Source: Dinoroseobacter sp034111085
GTDB taxonomy: Bacteria; Pseudomonadota; Alphaproteobacteria; Rhodobacterales; Rhodobacteraceae
Assembly: GCA_034111085.1 (NCBI GenBank)
Contig: JAWUXZ010000047.1
Span: 37,248 to 101,247 of the forward strand
DNA length: 64,000 bases
Direction of reading: 5' to 3'
Shown: piece by piece, positions 10,557-18,437 of the stretch
Numbering within the stretch: position 1 is the first letter of the stretch
Layout of the letters: every line of letters starts with the position of its first letter
Program-made: the position numbers and the translations under genes
The notes under the pieces: generated by a model
Told to the model about the DNA's origin: nothing
Database searches by the model: none
What the model saw: only the letters and a program-made list of their open reading frames with translations

Positions 10557-12557
10557 ATGCACCGTGCGATCTTTCTTCTCGCGGCTGGCCTGTTCGCGTT
10601 GGGTGCCGCGCGCGACAGTATAGACAGATGGGTTAAGGCGACTGATCTACCGCCTTTGATCCCCGTGCAAAGCGTCGAGATGTTGGATCAAACTGGCACT
10701 TTATTGCGCGCCTACACCGTCGAGGATGGCCGCTACCGTTTGGGGGCTGCCCCGTCGCAGGTCGATCCGCTGTATCTTGCGCTGCTGATGGCACATGAGG
10801 ACCAGCGTTTTGCCGATCATGCGGGCGTCGATCCGTATGCAGTGTTGCGCGCAGCCATCCAAGCGATCCGCGCGGGCGAGATCGTGTCGGGCGCGTCCAC
10901 ATTAACGATGCAGGTCGCGCGATTGCTTGAGGACAGCGGCACAGGCGCTTGGCGCGGCAAGCTGCGGCAGGTGCGGGTGGCCCTGGCGCTGGAGCGTAAA
11001 TTAACCAAAGACCAAATATTATCGCTCTACCTGACTATAGCGCCCTTTGGCGGCAATCTCGAAGGTGTCCGTGCGGGGTCTTTGGCGTGGCTTGGCAAGG
11101 AACCGAGGCGTCTGACCCCGTCTGAGGCCGCCTTGCTTGTGGCGCTGCCGCAAGCCCCAGAAGCCCGCCGCCCGGACCGCTTTGCTGCGACCGCCATTGC
11201 AGCCCGCGACCGGGTTCTGGCTCGTGGGGTCGCTGCGGGCGTGTTGGCGCCTGAGGCTCAACGCATTACCGCCGCCCTCCCAGACGCGCGCCGCCCGTTC
11301 CCGCAACTCGCCCTCCACCTGACAGACCGCGTCCGCCGCGCCGCGCCTGATGCCGCCAGCCATACACTCAGCCTCAGCGCGCCTCTGCAAGCCCGTCTTG
11401 AGGCGCTTGCGTCCCGAACCGCACGGTCCATTGGCCCACGCATATCCGCCGCGATTGTCGTGATGGAGGTCGAAACTGGGAAGATCCGCGCCAGTATCGG
11501 CTCGGCAGGTACCCAAGAAGTGCGCCAAGGTTTCGTCGATATGACACGCGCCGTACGATCCCCCGGTTCCACGCTGAAACCCCTCGTTTATGGCCTCGCT
11601 TTCGACGCAGGCCTCGGCCATCCGGAGACGTTGATCGAGGACGCGCCAACCGCCTTTGGCACCTATGCCCCGCAGAATTTCGACCGCCAGTTTCGCGGCA
11701 CGATCTCTTTGCGCGGGGCGTTGCAAGCCTCGCTGAACATCCCTGTTGTTAAACTGACCGACGCACTCGGTCCCGCGCAATTGATCGCAGGCTTGCGCCG
11801 CGCCGGGGTCTCGCCGCGTTTGCCCGGTGGCGCCCCCGGCTTGGCCGTCGCCCTCGGCGGGGTCGGCGTAACACTTGAGGAGTTGGTCACACTTTACGCT
11901 GCCCTCGCCCGAGGCGGCACTGCGATGGACCCAAGCTGGACCGCGCCCGGCACGCCCGGTGCGCAAGTGATCTCGGCGGAGGCCGCATGGCATATCGGCG
12001 ATATCCTGCGCGGTGTGCCCCCGCCCGCAAATTCGCCGCTGGGTCTGGCCTACAAAACAGGCACCAGCTACGGGCACCGCGACGCTTGGGCGATTGGCTA
12101 TGACAGCGATCACGTGGTCGGCGTCTGGCTGGGCCGCCCCGATGGCACGCCAGTTCCCGGCGCATTCGGCGCTGATGTGGCCGCACCGATGTTGTTTGAG
12201 GCCTTCCAAGCCGTCAGCCCCGATTTCGCAACGCCGCCACCGCCGCCGCCCGCAACCCTATTGGCCAGCAACGCATCGCTACCGCAGCCGCTCCAGCGCT
12301 TTCGCGGTGACAAGACCGAGGGTGTCGATATCGCCTTCCCACCCGATGGCGCGATCCTTGCGCGCAACCCCTCAGGCCTGGTGATCAGGCTGCGCGGGGG
12401 CACGCCGCCGTTCACGTTACTTGCGGATGGCACGCCTATTGCCACAAGGTTGCAGCGGCGCGAGACCTACTTGCCCGCACCGCCCTTGGGCTTTCTATCG
12501 CTGTCAGTGATAGACGCGTTCGGCCAATCAGGTCGTGTCGCGGTGGAGTTGCGCTAA
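10557..12557 (+). CDS. pbpC: Penicillin-binding protein 1C (bifunctional transglycosylase/transpeptidase)
   Basis: A 666-residue class A PBP. It has an N-terminal membrane anchor (about residues 1-18) and a GT51 glycosyltransferase domain with catalytic Glu81 (HEDQRF) and the GASTLTMQ motif. The transpeptidase domain has Ser338 in SPGSTLKP, then SLNIP and KTGTSYGHRDAW. The C-terminal about 90 residues are a BiPBP_C beta domain (PPDGAILARNPSG). PBP1C makes or repairs peptidoglycan in the periplasm. The ATG begins at the base after the alpha-2-macroglobulin stop, so the two are one transcription unit, fitting a model in which the protease trap and murein repair act after envelope breach. The stop overlaps the converging thiolase gene by 4 bases. 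Confidence 0.95.
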   Translation: MHRAIFLLAAGLFALGAARDSIDRWVKATDLPPLIPVQSVEMLDQTGTLLRAYTVEDGRYRLGAAPSQVDPLYLALLMAHEDQRFADHAGVDPYAVLRAAIQAIRAGEIVSGASTLTMQVARLLEDSGTGAWRGKLRQVRVALALERKLTKDQILSLYLTIAPFGGNLEGVRAGSLAWLGKEPRRLTPSEAALLVALPQAPEARRPDRFAATAIAARDRVLARGVAAGVLAPEAQRITAALPDARRPFPQLALHLTDRVRRAAPDAASHTLSLSAPLQARLEALASRTARSIGPRISAAIVVMEVETGKIRASIGSAGTQEVRQGFVDMTRAVRSPGSTLKPLVYGLAFDAGLGHPETLIEDAPTAFGTYAPQNFDRQFRGTISLRGALQASLNIPVVKLTDALGPAQLIAGLRRAGVSPRLPGGAPGLAVALGGVGVTLEELVTLYAALARGGTAMDPSWTAPGTPGAQVISAEAAWHIGDILRGVPPPANSPLGLAYKTGTSYGHRDAWAIGYDSDHVVGVWLGRPDGTPVPGAFGADVAAPMLFEAFQAVSPDFATPPPPPPATLLASNASLPQPLQRFRGDKTEGVDIAFPPDGAILARNPSGLVIRLRGGTPPFTLLADGTPIATRLQRRETYLPAPPLGFLSLSVIDAFGQSGRVAVELR

Positions 12558-13729
12558 AGCCGCTCAATCGCCAGCGCGATCCCTTGCCCGCCGCCAATGC
12601 ACATGGTGATCAGCGCGCGTTTGCCGCCAGTGCGTTCCAACTCATACAGCGCCTTCACGGTGATGATCGCGCCGGTCGCGCCAACCGGATGGCCGAGCGC
12701 AATCGCGCCGCCATTGGGGTTCACCTTTGCTGGATCGAGGCCGAGGCCCTTGTTCACCGCCAAGGCTTGCGCGGCAAATGCCTCGTTGGATTCGATCACA
12801 TCAAAGTCGCGCGCCTTCAGTCCGGTTTTCGCCAGTAACGCCTCTACCGCTGGGACCGGACCGATGCCCATCACTTCAGGTCGCACGCCCGCATGGGCAT
12901 AGCCGATGATCCGCGCACGAGGCGTCAAGCCAGCGGTCTCAGCAGCACTCGCAGTTGCCAGAACCACAGCCGCAGCACCGTCGTTGATCCCGCTGGCATT
13001 CCCGGGCGTCACGGTCCCGTCCTTCTGGAACACGGTTCGCAGACCGCCAAGCGCTTCACTTGTCGTCGCCTTGGGGTGCTGGTCGACGGCGAACGGCACC
13101 ATGTCACGCTTCACTTTCACATCAATCGGCGCGATCTGAGCCTCGAAATACCCAGCCTCAATCGCCGCCGCCGCGCGCATCTGGCTTTCCAGCGCAAAGG
13201 CGTCCTGCATGTCGCGGGTGATTGCGTGCTCTGCTGCAACATTCTCCGCCGTCACGCCCATATGGCCAGTGCCAAACGGACAGTTCAGCGCGCCCAGCAT
13301 CATATCTTGCGTGCTCACATCGCCCATCTTCTGACCCCAACGGGCGGCGGGCATAATATAGGGCGCGCGGCTCATACTCTCGGCCCCGCCTGCCAGCGCG
13401 AACGACGCATCGCCCAGCATCAGCGACTGCATTGCAGACACAATCGCCTGCACACCGGACCCGCACAGGCGGTTCACGTTCATTGCGGGCACGGTGTCGG
13501 GAACGCCTGCGTCTATGGCGGCGACTCGGGACAAATACATATCGCTCGGCTGGGTATTGATGACGTGGCCAAAAACAACCGTTCCGATCTGCTCAGGTGC
13601 GACGCCCGCGCGCGCCATCGCGGCTTTGGACACGTGCGCACCCAGTGCAATCGGCGGAGTGCCCGCCAATGCGCCGCCGAAACTGCCGATGGCTGTGCGC
13701 GCGCCTGATAGGATTACGATGTCGGTCAT
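12554..13729 (-). CDS. bktB: Beta-ketothiolase / acetyl-CoA C-acyltransferase (BktB-like)
   Basis: A 391-residue thiolase. The start at 13729 has a GGGAGA ribosome site just upstream; an in-frame ATG 12 codons earlier would overrun it. Catalytic residues are in the normal places: nucleophile Cys89 (NRLCGSG), His347 (GHPVGATGA) and Cys377 (MCIGGGQG). Thiolases reversibly condense or cleave acyl-CoA with acetyl-CoA. The sequence reads closer to BktB (MYLSRVAA, MGVTAENVA, YAHAGV) than to the usual PhaA, so it may take C4-C6 substrates in short-chain acyl-CoA or polyhydroxyalkanoate metabolism; that substrate call is inference. A MarR regulator lies 68 bases upstream on the same strand and may control it. 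Confidence 0.88.
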   Translation of the reverse strand: MTDIVILSGARTAIGSFGGALAGTPPIALGAHVSKAAMARAGVAPEQIGTVVFGHVINTQPSDMYLSRVAAIDAGVPDTVPAMNVNRLCGSGVQAIVSAMQSLMLGDASFALAGGAESMSRAPYIMPAARWGQKMGDVSTQDMMLGALNCPFGTGHMGVTAENVAAEHAITRDMQDAFALESQMRAAAAIEAGYFEAQIAPIDVKVKRDMVPFAVDQHPKATTSEALGGLRTVFQKDGTVTPGNASGINDGAAAVVLATASAAETAGLTPRARIIGYAHAGVRPEVMGIGPVPAVEALLAKTGLKARDFDVIESNEAFAAQALAVNKGLGLDPAKVNPNGGAIALGHPVGATGAIITVKALYELERTGGKRALITMCIGGGQGIALAIERL

Positions 13730-13797
13730 GTCTGTCTCCCTGAAGCTGTGTGTCTGATGTGCCAAGCCGGGTGTGCGGCGTCTAGCGTGCCGCAGCG

Positions 13798-14235
13798 TCA
13801 GCGCGTCGCCATCAAGCGGTCGAGGGCCGCTGTAAACGCCTCCGCCTCAGGCCCGAGTTGCGCAACGACTTCGGCTTGATACGCCTCGGCCTCCTGCGCC
13901 AATGCCGCCATCATTGCATGACCGGCCTCAGACAAGGCCAGTTCCACCAACCGCCCATCGGCTTGCGACGGAGTTTTGGTGATATAGCCCGCCGCTTCCA
14001 AGCGGACGGCGGCGCGTGAAACTTTGGATTTGTCCATATCTACGCGCGCATGGATTTCGCGCACACTGACAGGCCCGTCGGCTTGGTTGAGGTTCGCCAC
14101 AACCCGCCATTCCGCGACTGATATGCCGAACCGCCCGCTATAGCGCGCAGCAAAGGCGCGGCTGGTGTGGTCGGCCAGAACCTTCAGCTGATAGGGCAGA
14201 AAGCCGTGCAGATCGAAGCTGGTGCGTTTGGTCAT
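13798..14235 (-). CDS. MarR family transcriptional regulator
   Basis: A 145-residue winged-helix regulator. The start at 14235 (MTKRTSFDLHGFLPYQL) follows a GGGGA site; the frame opens 29 codons earlier but that stretch has no family character. The DNA-binding region spans about residues 38-95: EWRVVANLN, then VSVREIHARVDMDKSKVSRAA (split here: recognition helix around MDKSKVSRA), then the wing around QADGRLVEL. MarR proteins are dimeric repressors that release DNA on binding small phenolic or acyl ligands. It sits directly upstream of the ketothiolase on the same strand, with a short GC-rich dyad in the gap, which suggests co-transcription or local control. The ligand is unknown. Confidence 0.85.
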   Translation of the reverse strand: MTKRTSFDLHGFLPYQLKVLADHTSRAFAARYSGRFGISVAEWRVVANLNQADGPVSVREIHARVDMDKSKVSRAAVRLEAAGYITKTPSQADGRLVELALSEAGHAMMAALAQEAEAYQAEVVAQLGPEAEAFTAALDRLMATR

Positions 14236-14324
14236 GCGCGTCCCCGAGGTGGTCAACGCGGCACCCAAGCGCCGCAACTTGGCACGGGTATAGACCAGAT
14301 CGGTGGCTCTAGTAGACCTCAAAC

Positions 14325-14357
14325 GAAAAAAGCAGCCCCCGGTTCAGGGGACTGCTT
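14325..14357 (-). terminator. Rho-independent terminator of the NCS2 permease gene
   Basis: Read on the minus strand just past the permease stop, AAGCAG pairs with CTGCTT and CCCC with GGGG around a short loop, and the stem runs straight into six T residues. It lies between the permease and the MarR gene and should isolate the two units. Confidence 0.85.
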
Positions 14358-14382
14358 GGTGTTTTGCGCTAAAAGGCTGCGC

Positions 14383-15816
14383 CTAGTCTTTGGGCAAGCT
14401 GCCGGCACCATGACCTGCCATGCCGCCGGACACTTCTTCTGTCGCCTCGGCAGCAAGCTCTTCGGGCAGCACAAGGTTCAAGACGATCGCAATCAACGCC
14501 GCGGGCAGCAGACCCGAGGTCATCAGTATGCGGACCGCATCAGGCAGATACTGAACCGCTTTGGGGTCCAGTTGCAGACCAAGGCCCACCGACAAGGCGA
14601 TCGCGAAGATCACCATGTTGCGGCGGTTCCAGTTCACGTCTGACAGCATCGAGATACCTGCCGCAACAACCATACCGAACATCACGATCACGCCGCCGCC
14701 CAGAACCTCAATCGGGATGGTGCGGATGACCGCGCCGACCTTAGGGATTAGGCCACAGATGATCAGGAAGATCGCGCCGATGGTAACAACATGGCGGCTC
14801 ATGACCCCTGTTATTGCAATCAGACCCACGTTCTGGCTGAAGCTGGTGTTCGGAAAGCCGCCAAAAATACCAGCAATCGCCGTGCCAACACCGTCGGCGT
14901 AAGTCGCGCCTTCGATCTCTTTGTCGGTTGCTTCGCGTCCAGCGCCACCCTTGGTGATACCAGATACGTCGCCCACGGTCTCAATCGCTGAGACAAACGC
15001 CATCAAACAAAAGCCGATGACGGCGGCGAGGCTGAATTCAAAGCCATACTTGAAAGGCACTGGGAAAGCGATAACCGCAGCGCGGTTCCAGCTTGTGGTG
15101 ATGCCTTCAATGGTGACCATGCCAACGGCCATCGCGTAGACGTAGCCCACAAGGATACCGATCACGACAGCCGAGACTGACAGCATTCCCTTGGCGTAGA
15201 ACTTCAGGCCAAGCGTCACACCAACCACCACGAGGGCAGCAGACCAGTTCAGCAGGCTGCCATATTCAGGGCTGTTGATCGCAGGAACACCGCCCGCAGC
15301 ATACTGGATGCCGACTTTGACCAGCGCGAGGCCGATCATTGTGACGACAAGGCCAGTGACCAGCGGCGGCAGCGCGAAGCGGATCCGACCAATGACGGTA
15401 CCAAGCAGAGCGTGGAACAAACCACCGATTAGGACACCACCGAACAGGGCCGGCAAAGCCTCAACACCCTTGCCAGCAACGAGCGGGATCATGATCGGGA
15501 TGAATGCAAAGCTGGTGCCTTGCACAATAGGCAAACGCGCGCCGACCGGGCCAAGACCGATGGTCTGGAACAGGGTTGCAATGCCGGCAAACAGCATCGA
15601 CATCTGGATAAGATAGGTCATATCCGGGAAGCCCTGCGCGCCTGCGTCAGAGCCGAAGCCAAAACCAGCAGCGCCCGAGATAATGATCGCAGGCGTGATA
15701 TTGGACACGAACATGGCCAGCACGTGCTGAATGCCTAGGGGCACTGCTTTGTGCAGGGCCGGGGTGTAATTTGGGTCGCGCAGCTGCGCTGGCGTCCCGA
15801 TGGATGCGTTAGACAT
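14383..15816 (-). CDS. NCS2 family nucleobase permease (xanthine/uracil type)
   Basis: A 477-residue inner-membrane transporter with about 14 hydrophobic segments. The start is set at 15816 because GGGAGG sits 6 bases before that ATG; the in-frame ATG at 15831 would place the ribosome site inside the coding region. The N-terminus (VPLGIQHVLAMFVSN) and the NCS2/NAT signature QNVGLIAITG are characteristic. The family imports xanthine, uric acid or uracil with protons or sodium. The branch looks closer to the xanthine/uric acid permeases than to UraA, but substrate cannot be fixed here. It has a 200-base structured leader and lies downstream of a LysR regulator on the same strand. Confidence 0.9.
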   Translation of the reverse strand: MSNASIGTPAQLRDPNYTPALHKAVPLGIQHVLAMFVSNITPAIIISGAAGFGFGSDAGAQGFPDMTYLIQMSMLFAGIATLFQTIGLGPVGARLPIVQGTSFAFIPIMIPLVAGKGVEALPALFGGVLIGGLFHALLGTVIGRIRFALPPLVTGLVVTMIGLALVKVGIQYAAGGVPAINSPEYGSLLNWSAALVVVGVTLGLKFYAKGMLSVSAVVIGILVGYVYAMAVGMVTIEGITTSWNRAAVIAFPVPFKYGFEFSLAAVIGFCLMAFVSAIETVGDVSGITKGGAGREATDKEIEGATYADGVGTAIAGIFGGFPNTSFSQNVGLIAITGVMSRHVVTIGAIFLIICGLIPKVGAVIRTIPIEVLGGGVIVMFGMVVAAGISMLSDVNWNRRNMVIFAIALSVGLGLQLDPKAVQYLPDAVRILMTSGLLPAALIAIVLNLVLPEELAAEATEEVSGGMAGHGAGSLPKD

Positions 15817-16020
15817 AGTCGTTCCTCCCACTAAGGTCTGATCTTCCGGTTCAGGCGTTGCCGATTTGCTCGGTTCTTTTCTTGTGCGACAGGGCCGGGC
15901 ACCTGCTCTTCCAGCAGATACGCGTCCACGGTTAAGCCAAGGCTAACGTGGATCGCACTCGCTTGCGCTTAAACCGTGATTAAAAATTAGTCTTTCAAGG
16001 AAACTTTGAAGGTGTTTAGC
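15817..16020 (-). promoter_or_regulatory. Structured 5' leader and dyad upstream of the NCS2 permease
   Basis: The gap between the permease start and the LysR stop is 233 bases. It holds a long hairpin at 15925-15952 (TCCACG with CGTGGA, plus TTAAGCC with GGCTAA), a second hairpin at 15903-15917 (CTGCT/AGCAG) and, further upstream, a TTCAA-N7-TTGAA dyad at 15994-16010. Length and pairing fit a structured untranslated leader, and xanthine permeases are known targets of purine-type regulation. I cannot match a named riboswitch class by eye. The dyad could be an operator for the neighbouring LysR protein. Confidence 0.45.
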
Positions 16021-16049
16021 GCAAGTGCTGCGTGCACCTTATCACAAAT

Positions 16050-16982
16050 CTAGCGCTCAAGTTGGTGCAGGGCTTCAAGCTCGCGCAGGGCAGGTTTGAT
16101 CTGCTCGGCCATAAAGTCGATAAACAGGCGCGTCTTTGGGTCTTGGTTGCGCTTATGAGGATAGAGCATCGCCAGTTGCGCGTCCGGTGGCAACGTCTCT
16201 TTGCACACCGCCACCAATGTACCAGCGGCTAGATGACCGGCCACGTCAAACAGCGGTTTGTTGATCAGCCCGTGCCCGGCCAACGCCCATTTTGTCAGTA
16301 CATCGCCATCGTCGCATGCCAGCGGACCAGAGACATCGAACAGTTGCGGCCCATCGCTGGTCATCAAGGTCCATCGAAACTCGGTCGAACCGGGGAATCG
16401 CAAAAGCAGGCAATCATGCGGGGTGTTCAACACTTCTGCGCCCGATGCAGGTGTGCCGCGCCGCGCCAAGTAAGACGGGGCAGCACAGATCACGCGCGGG
16501 CAGTTGGTGATATTCCTGATCCGCAGGACCGAGTCCGGTGGATTGCCCAGGATGAACGACACATCCAGACCTTCATGGGTCAGATCAATTTTGCGGTCCG
16601 AGAGGCGCAAGCGGATGTGAACTTCCGGGTAGTGCTCTTGGAATGTGACGACCAAAGGCGCGATCAACCGTCGCCCGACGCCCAGCGGGGCCGAGACAAA
16701 CAGCGATCCGCGCGGGTTCAGGGTGATCTCATGCACCGCGGCTTCGGCTTCTTCGAGTGCATCCAGAACCGCGACCGCTTTGGGATAGTAGATCCGGCCA
16801 TGCTCGGTTGGCTGGATGGAGCGCGTAGTGCGATTGAACAGCCGAATGCCGAGATGCTTTTCCAACTCGCCAATGCGGCTGGAGGCAACGGCGGGCGACA
16901 CACGCATGTCACGGGCGGCAGCAGACATGTTTTCCAGCTCGTAGACCCGGACGAACATGCGGATGTTGTTAATATTGGTCAT
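16050..16982 (-). CDS. LysR family transcriptional regulator
   Basis: A 310-residue LysR regulator. The winged helix-turn-helix is at residues 5-65 (SAAARDMRVSPAVASSRIGE, then LGIRLFNRTTRSIQPTEHG). The substrate-binding domain from about 90 shows RGSLFVSAPLGVGRRLIAP, typical of the CrgA/DmlR-like subgroup. Such proteins are tetrameric activators or repressors that respond to small metabolites and often regulate an adjacent gene. The nearest same-strand target is the nucleobase permease 233 bases downstream. The opposite side holds the tRNA-Arg gene. Confidence 0.9.
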   Translation of the reverse strand: MTNINNIRMFVRVYELENMSAAARDMRVSPAVASSRIGELEKHLGIRLFNRTTRSIQPTEHGRIYYPKAVAVLDALEEAEAAVHEITLNPRGSLFVSAPLGVGRRLIAPLVVTFQEHYPEVHIRLRLSDRKIDLTHEGLDVSFILGNPPDSVLRIRNITNCPRVICAAPSYLARRGTPASGAEVLNTPHDCLLLRFPGSTEFRWTLMTSDGPQLFDVSGPLACDDGDVLTKWALAGHGLINKPLFDVAGHLAAGTLVAVCKETLPPDAQLAMLYPHKRNQDPKTRLFIDFMAEQIKPALRELEALHQLER

Positions 16983-17067
16983 GGTGGATTATGCGGAATT
17001 TCTTGAAGATGGACGTGATCGTCTGAAATTACCAGAAAGCGCGGCTTGCGTATACCACCTGCAATTG

Positions 17068-17144
17068 TGGTGACCCCGATTGGATTCGAACCAATAACCT
17101 GCCCCTTAGGAGGGGGCTGCTCTGTCCAGTTGAGCCACGAGGCC
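17068..17144 (-). tRNA. tRNA-Arg (anticodon CCU)
   Basis: Folded by hand on the minus strand. The acceptor stem is GGCCTCG/CGGGGTC with two G-U pairs, the D stem GCTC/GAGC, the anticodon stem GCCCC/GGGGC with loop CTCCTAA (anticodon CCU, reading AGG), the variable loop AGGTT, and the T stem ATTGG/CCAAT with TTCGAAT. The discriminator is A and the CCA end is encoded. All positions are canonical. Confidence 0.96.
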
Positions 17145-17260
17145 GCGCACCCCTTCATGGGCAAAATGCCCGGCCTGTGCAAGTTCGGCGCAGCGCCTCA
17201 CAATGTTGGACAACCTTTGGTGATCTCGGCTATCGTTTCGGCAGATAAACCGGAGCCTCC

Positions 17261-18289
17261 ATGACTGACACGATCCCGCCTCGCCGCCCGCTAACCTTGC
17301 GTGATGTCTCGGAGGCCGCAGGCGTCTCGGAGATGACCGTCAGCCGCGTGCTGCGCAACCGCGGCGATGTTTCTGCGGCGACGCGCGAACGTGTGCTCGA
17401 GACCGCGCGTGAAATGGGCTATGTGCCCAACAAGATCGCAGGTGCGCTGGCCTCCAGTCGTGTGAACCTTGTGGCCGTTGTGATCCCCTCGATTTCCAAC
17501 ATGGTGTTTCCTGATTTGATGGCCGGGATTTCCGACGCCCTCGACGAGACGCCCCTGCAGCCTGTTGTTGGCCTGACCAGCTACAAGCCCGAGAAAGAGC
17601 AAAAAGTCCTCTATGAGATGCTGTCATGGCGTCCCTCGGGTGTGATCCTTGCGGGTCTCGAGCATACTGAGGCGTCGCGCGCGATGCTTGCAGCGTCCGG
17701 CATTCCGGTGATTGAGATCATGGATACCGACGGCGACCCTGTCGATTGCGCGGTTGGTATTTCCCATCGGGGTGCAGCGCAGGTGATGGCGGATGCGATT
17801 GTCGATGCTGGCTACCGCAAGATCGGGTTCGTTGGCACATCGCTTGGCATGGACCACCGGGCGCGCAAGCGGTTCGAGGGGTTTGTGGCCCAGCTTGGTA
17901 AGCGCGGGCTAGAGTTGGCTGACCGCGAGTTCTACGAAGGCGGGTCAGGCATGGCCAAGGGGCGCGAGTTGACCGCAGCAATGCTGGCGCGCAGCCCTGA
18001 TCTCGATTTTATCTACTACTCAAACGACGTCGTGGGCGCGGGCGGCATGCTGTACTGCGTCGAGAAGGGCTTTGATATTCCCGGCAAGCTGGGTTTGGCG
18101 GGCTTCAACGGTGTCGATATTTTGGGCGGCCAACCGATGCGTCTTGCCACTATCGACAGTTGCCGGGCCGAGATTGGCAAGCTGGCCGCTGGTCTGGTGC
18201 TGAGCCGGATGGACATTGCGGGCGCGCCTGAGGTCGTCAAGCTGACCCCGAAGCTAGAGCGCGGCGACACGATGCGCGGACCCGCGTAA
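17261..18289 (+). CDS. LacI family transcriptional regulator (GntR-like)
   Basis: A 342-residue LacI-type repressor. The helix-turn-helix is at about 11-32 (LTLRDVSEAAGVSEMTVSRV) with hinge helix PNKIAGALASSR. A periplasmic-binding-protein-like core follows (VAVVIPSISNMVFPDL; SNDVVGAGGMLYC; GFNGVDILGG). The sequence resembles gluconate-type regulators, but no sugar pathway gene is adjacent, so the effector is unknown. GGAG lies 5 bases before the ATG. It converges on typA across a 148-base gap that carries a 50-bp palindrome. Confidence 0.9.
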   Translation: MTDTIPPRRPLTLRDVSEAAGVSEMTVSRVLRNRGDVSAATRERVLETAREMGYVPNKIAGALASSRVNLVAVVIPSISNMVFPDLMAGISDALDETPLQPVVGLTSYKPEKEQKVLYEMLSWRPSGVILAGLEHTEASRAMLAASGIPVIEIMDTDGDPVDCAVGISHRGAAQVMADAIVDAGYRKIGFVGTSLGMDHRARKRFEGFVAQLGKRGLELADREFYEGGSGMAKGRELTAAMLARSPDLDFIYYSNDVVGAGGMLYCVEKGFDIPGKLGLAGFNGVDILGGQPMRLATIDSCRAEIGKLAAGLVLSRMDIAGAPEVVKLTPKLERGDTMRGPA

Positions 18290-18344
18290 TCAGCCAAATC
18301 AACCTGAGGTAGGCTTGCGTCGCCCAGCCCCCACAAAATGGGTA

Positions 18345-18394
18345 AGCATTACTGTCCTATTGTTTCGCATGCGAAACAATAGTACAGTAATGCT
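18345..18394. repeat. 50-bp near-perfect palindrome between convergent genes
   Basis: Two 25-base arms (18345-18369 and 18370-18394) are inverted copies with no loop and a single mismatch (18356 C opposite 18383 T). The core is TTTCGCATGCGAAA and the outer arms are AGCATTACTGT/ACAGTAATGCT. It lies 56 bases past the lacI stop and 44 bases past the typA stop. It could act as a bidirectional terminator, but no T tract borders either side. Confidence 0.9.
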
Positions 18395-18437
18395 GACCTT
18401 AAACTTATGATTTCGTTAACCTTTTCGGGCAACGATT

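Noticed and set aside
11019..12209. 396-codon open frame antisense to pbpC
   Set aside because: It is a shadow of the PBP1C frame; the composition is Arg/Gly-rich with no family features.
12893..13708. 271-codon open frame antisense to the ketothiolase
   Set aside because: The thiolase frame has all three catalytic residues in place; the opposite frame has no recognisable feature.
13772..13795. TGCGGC/GCCGCA hairpin between the MarR gene and bktB as a terminator
   Set aside because: No T tract and within a short gap between same-strand genes; could equally be an operator or chance.
18345..18394. The palindrome as a LacI operator for the upstream regulator
   Set aside because: It lies past the 3' end of lacI, not at a promoter, and the centre is AT rather than the usual CG of LacI-family operators.
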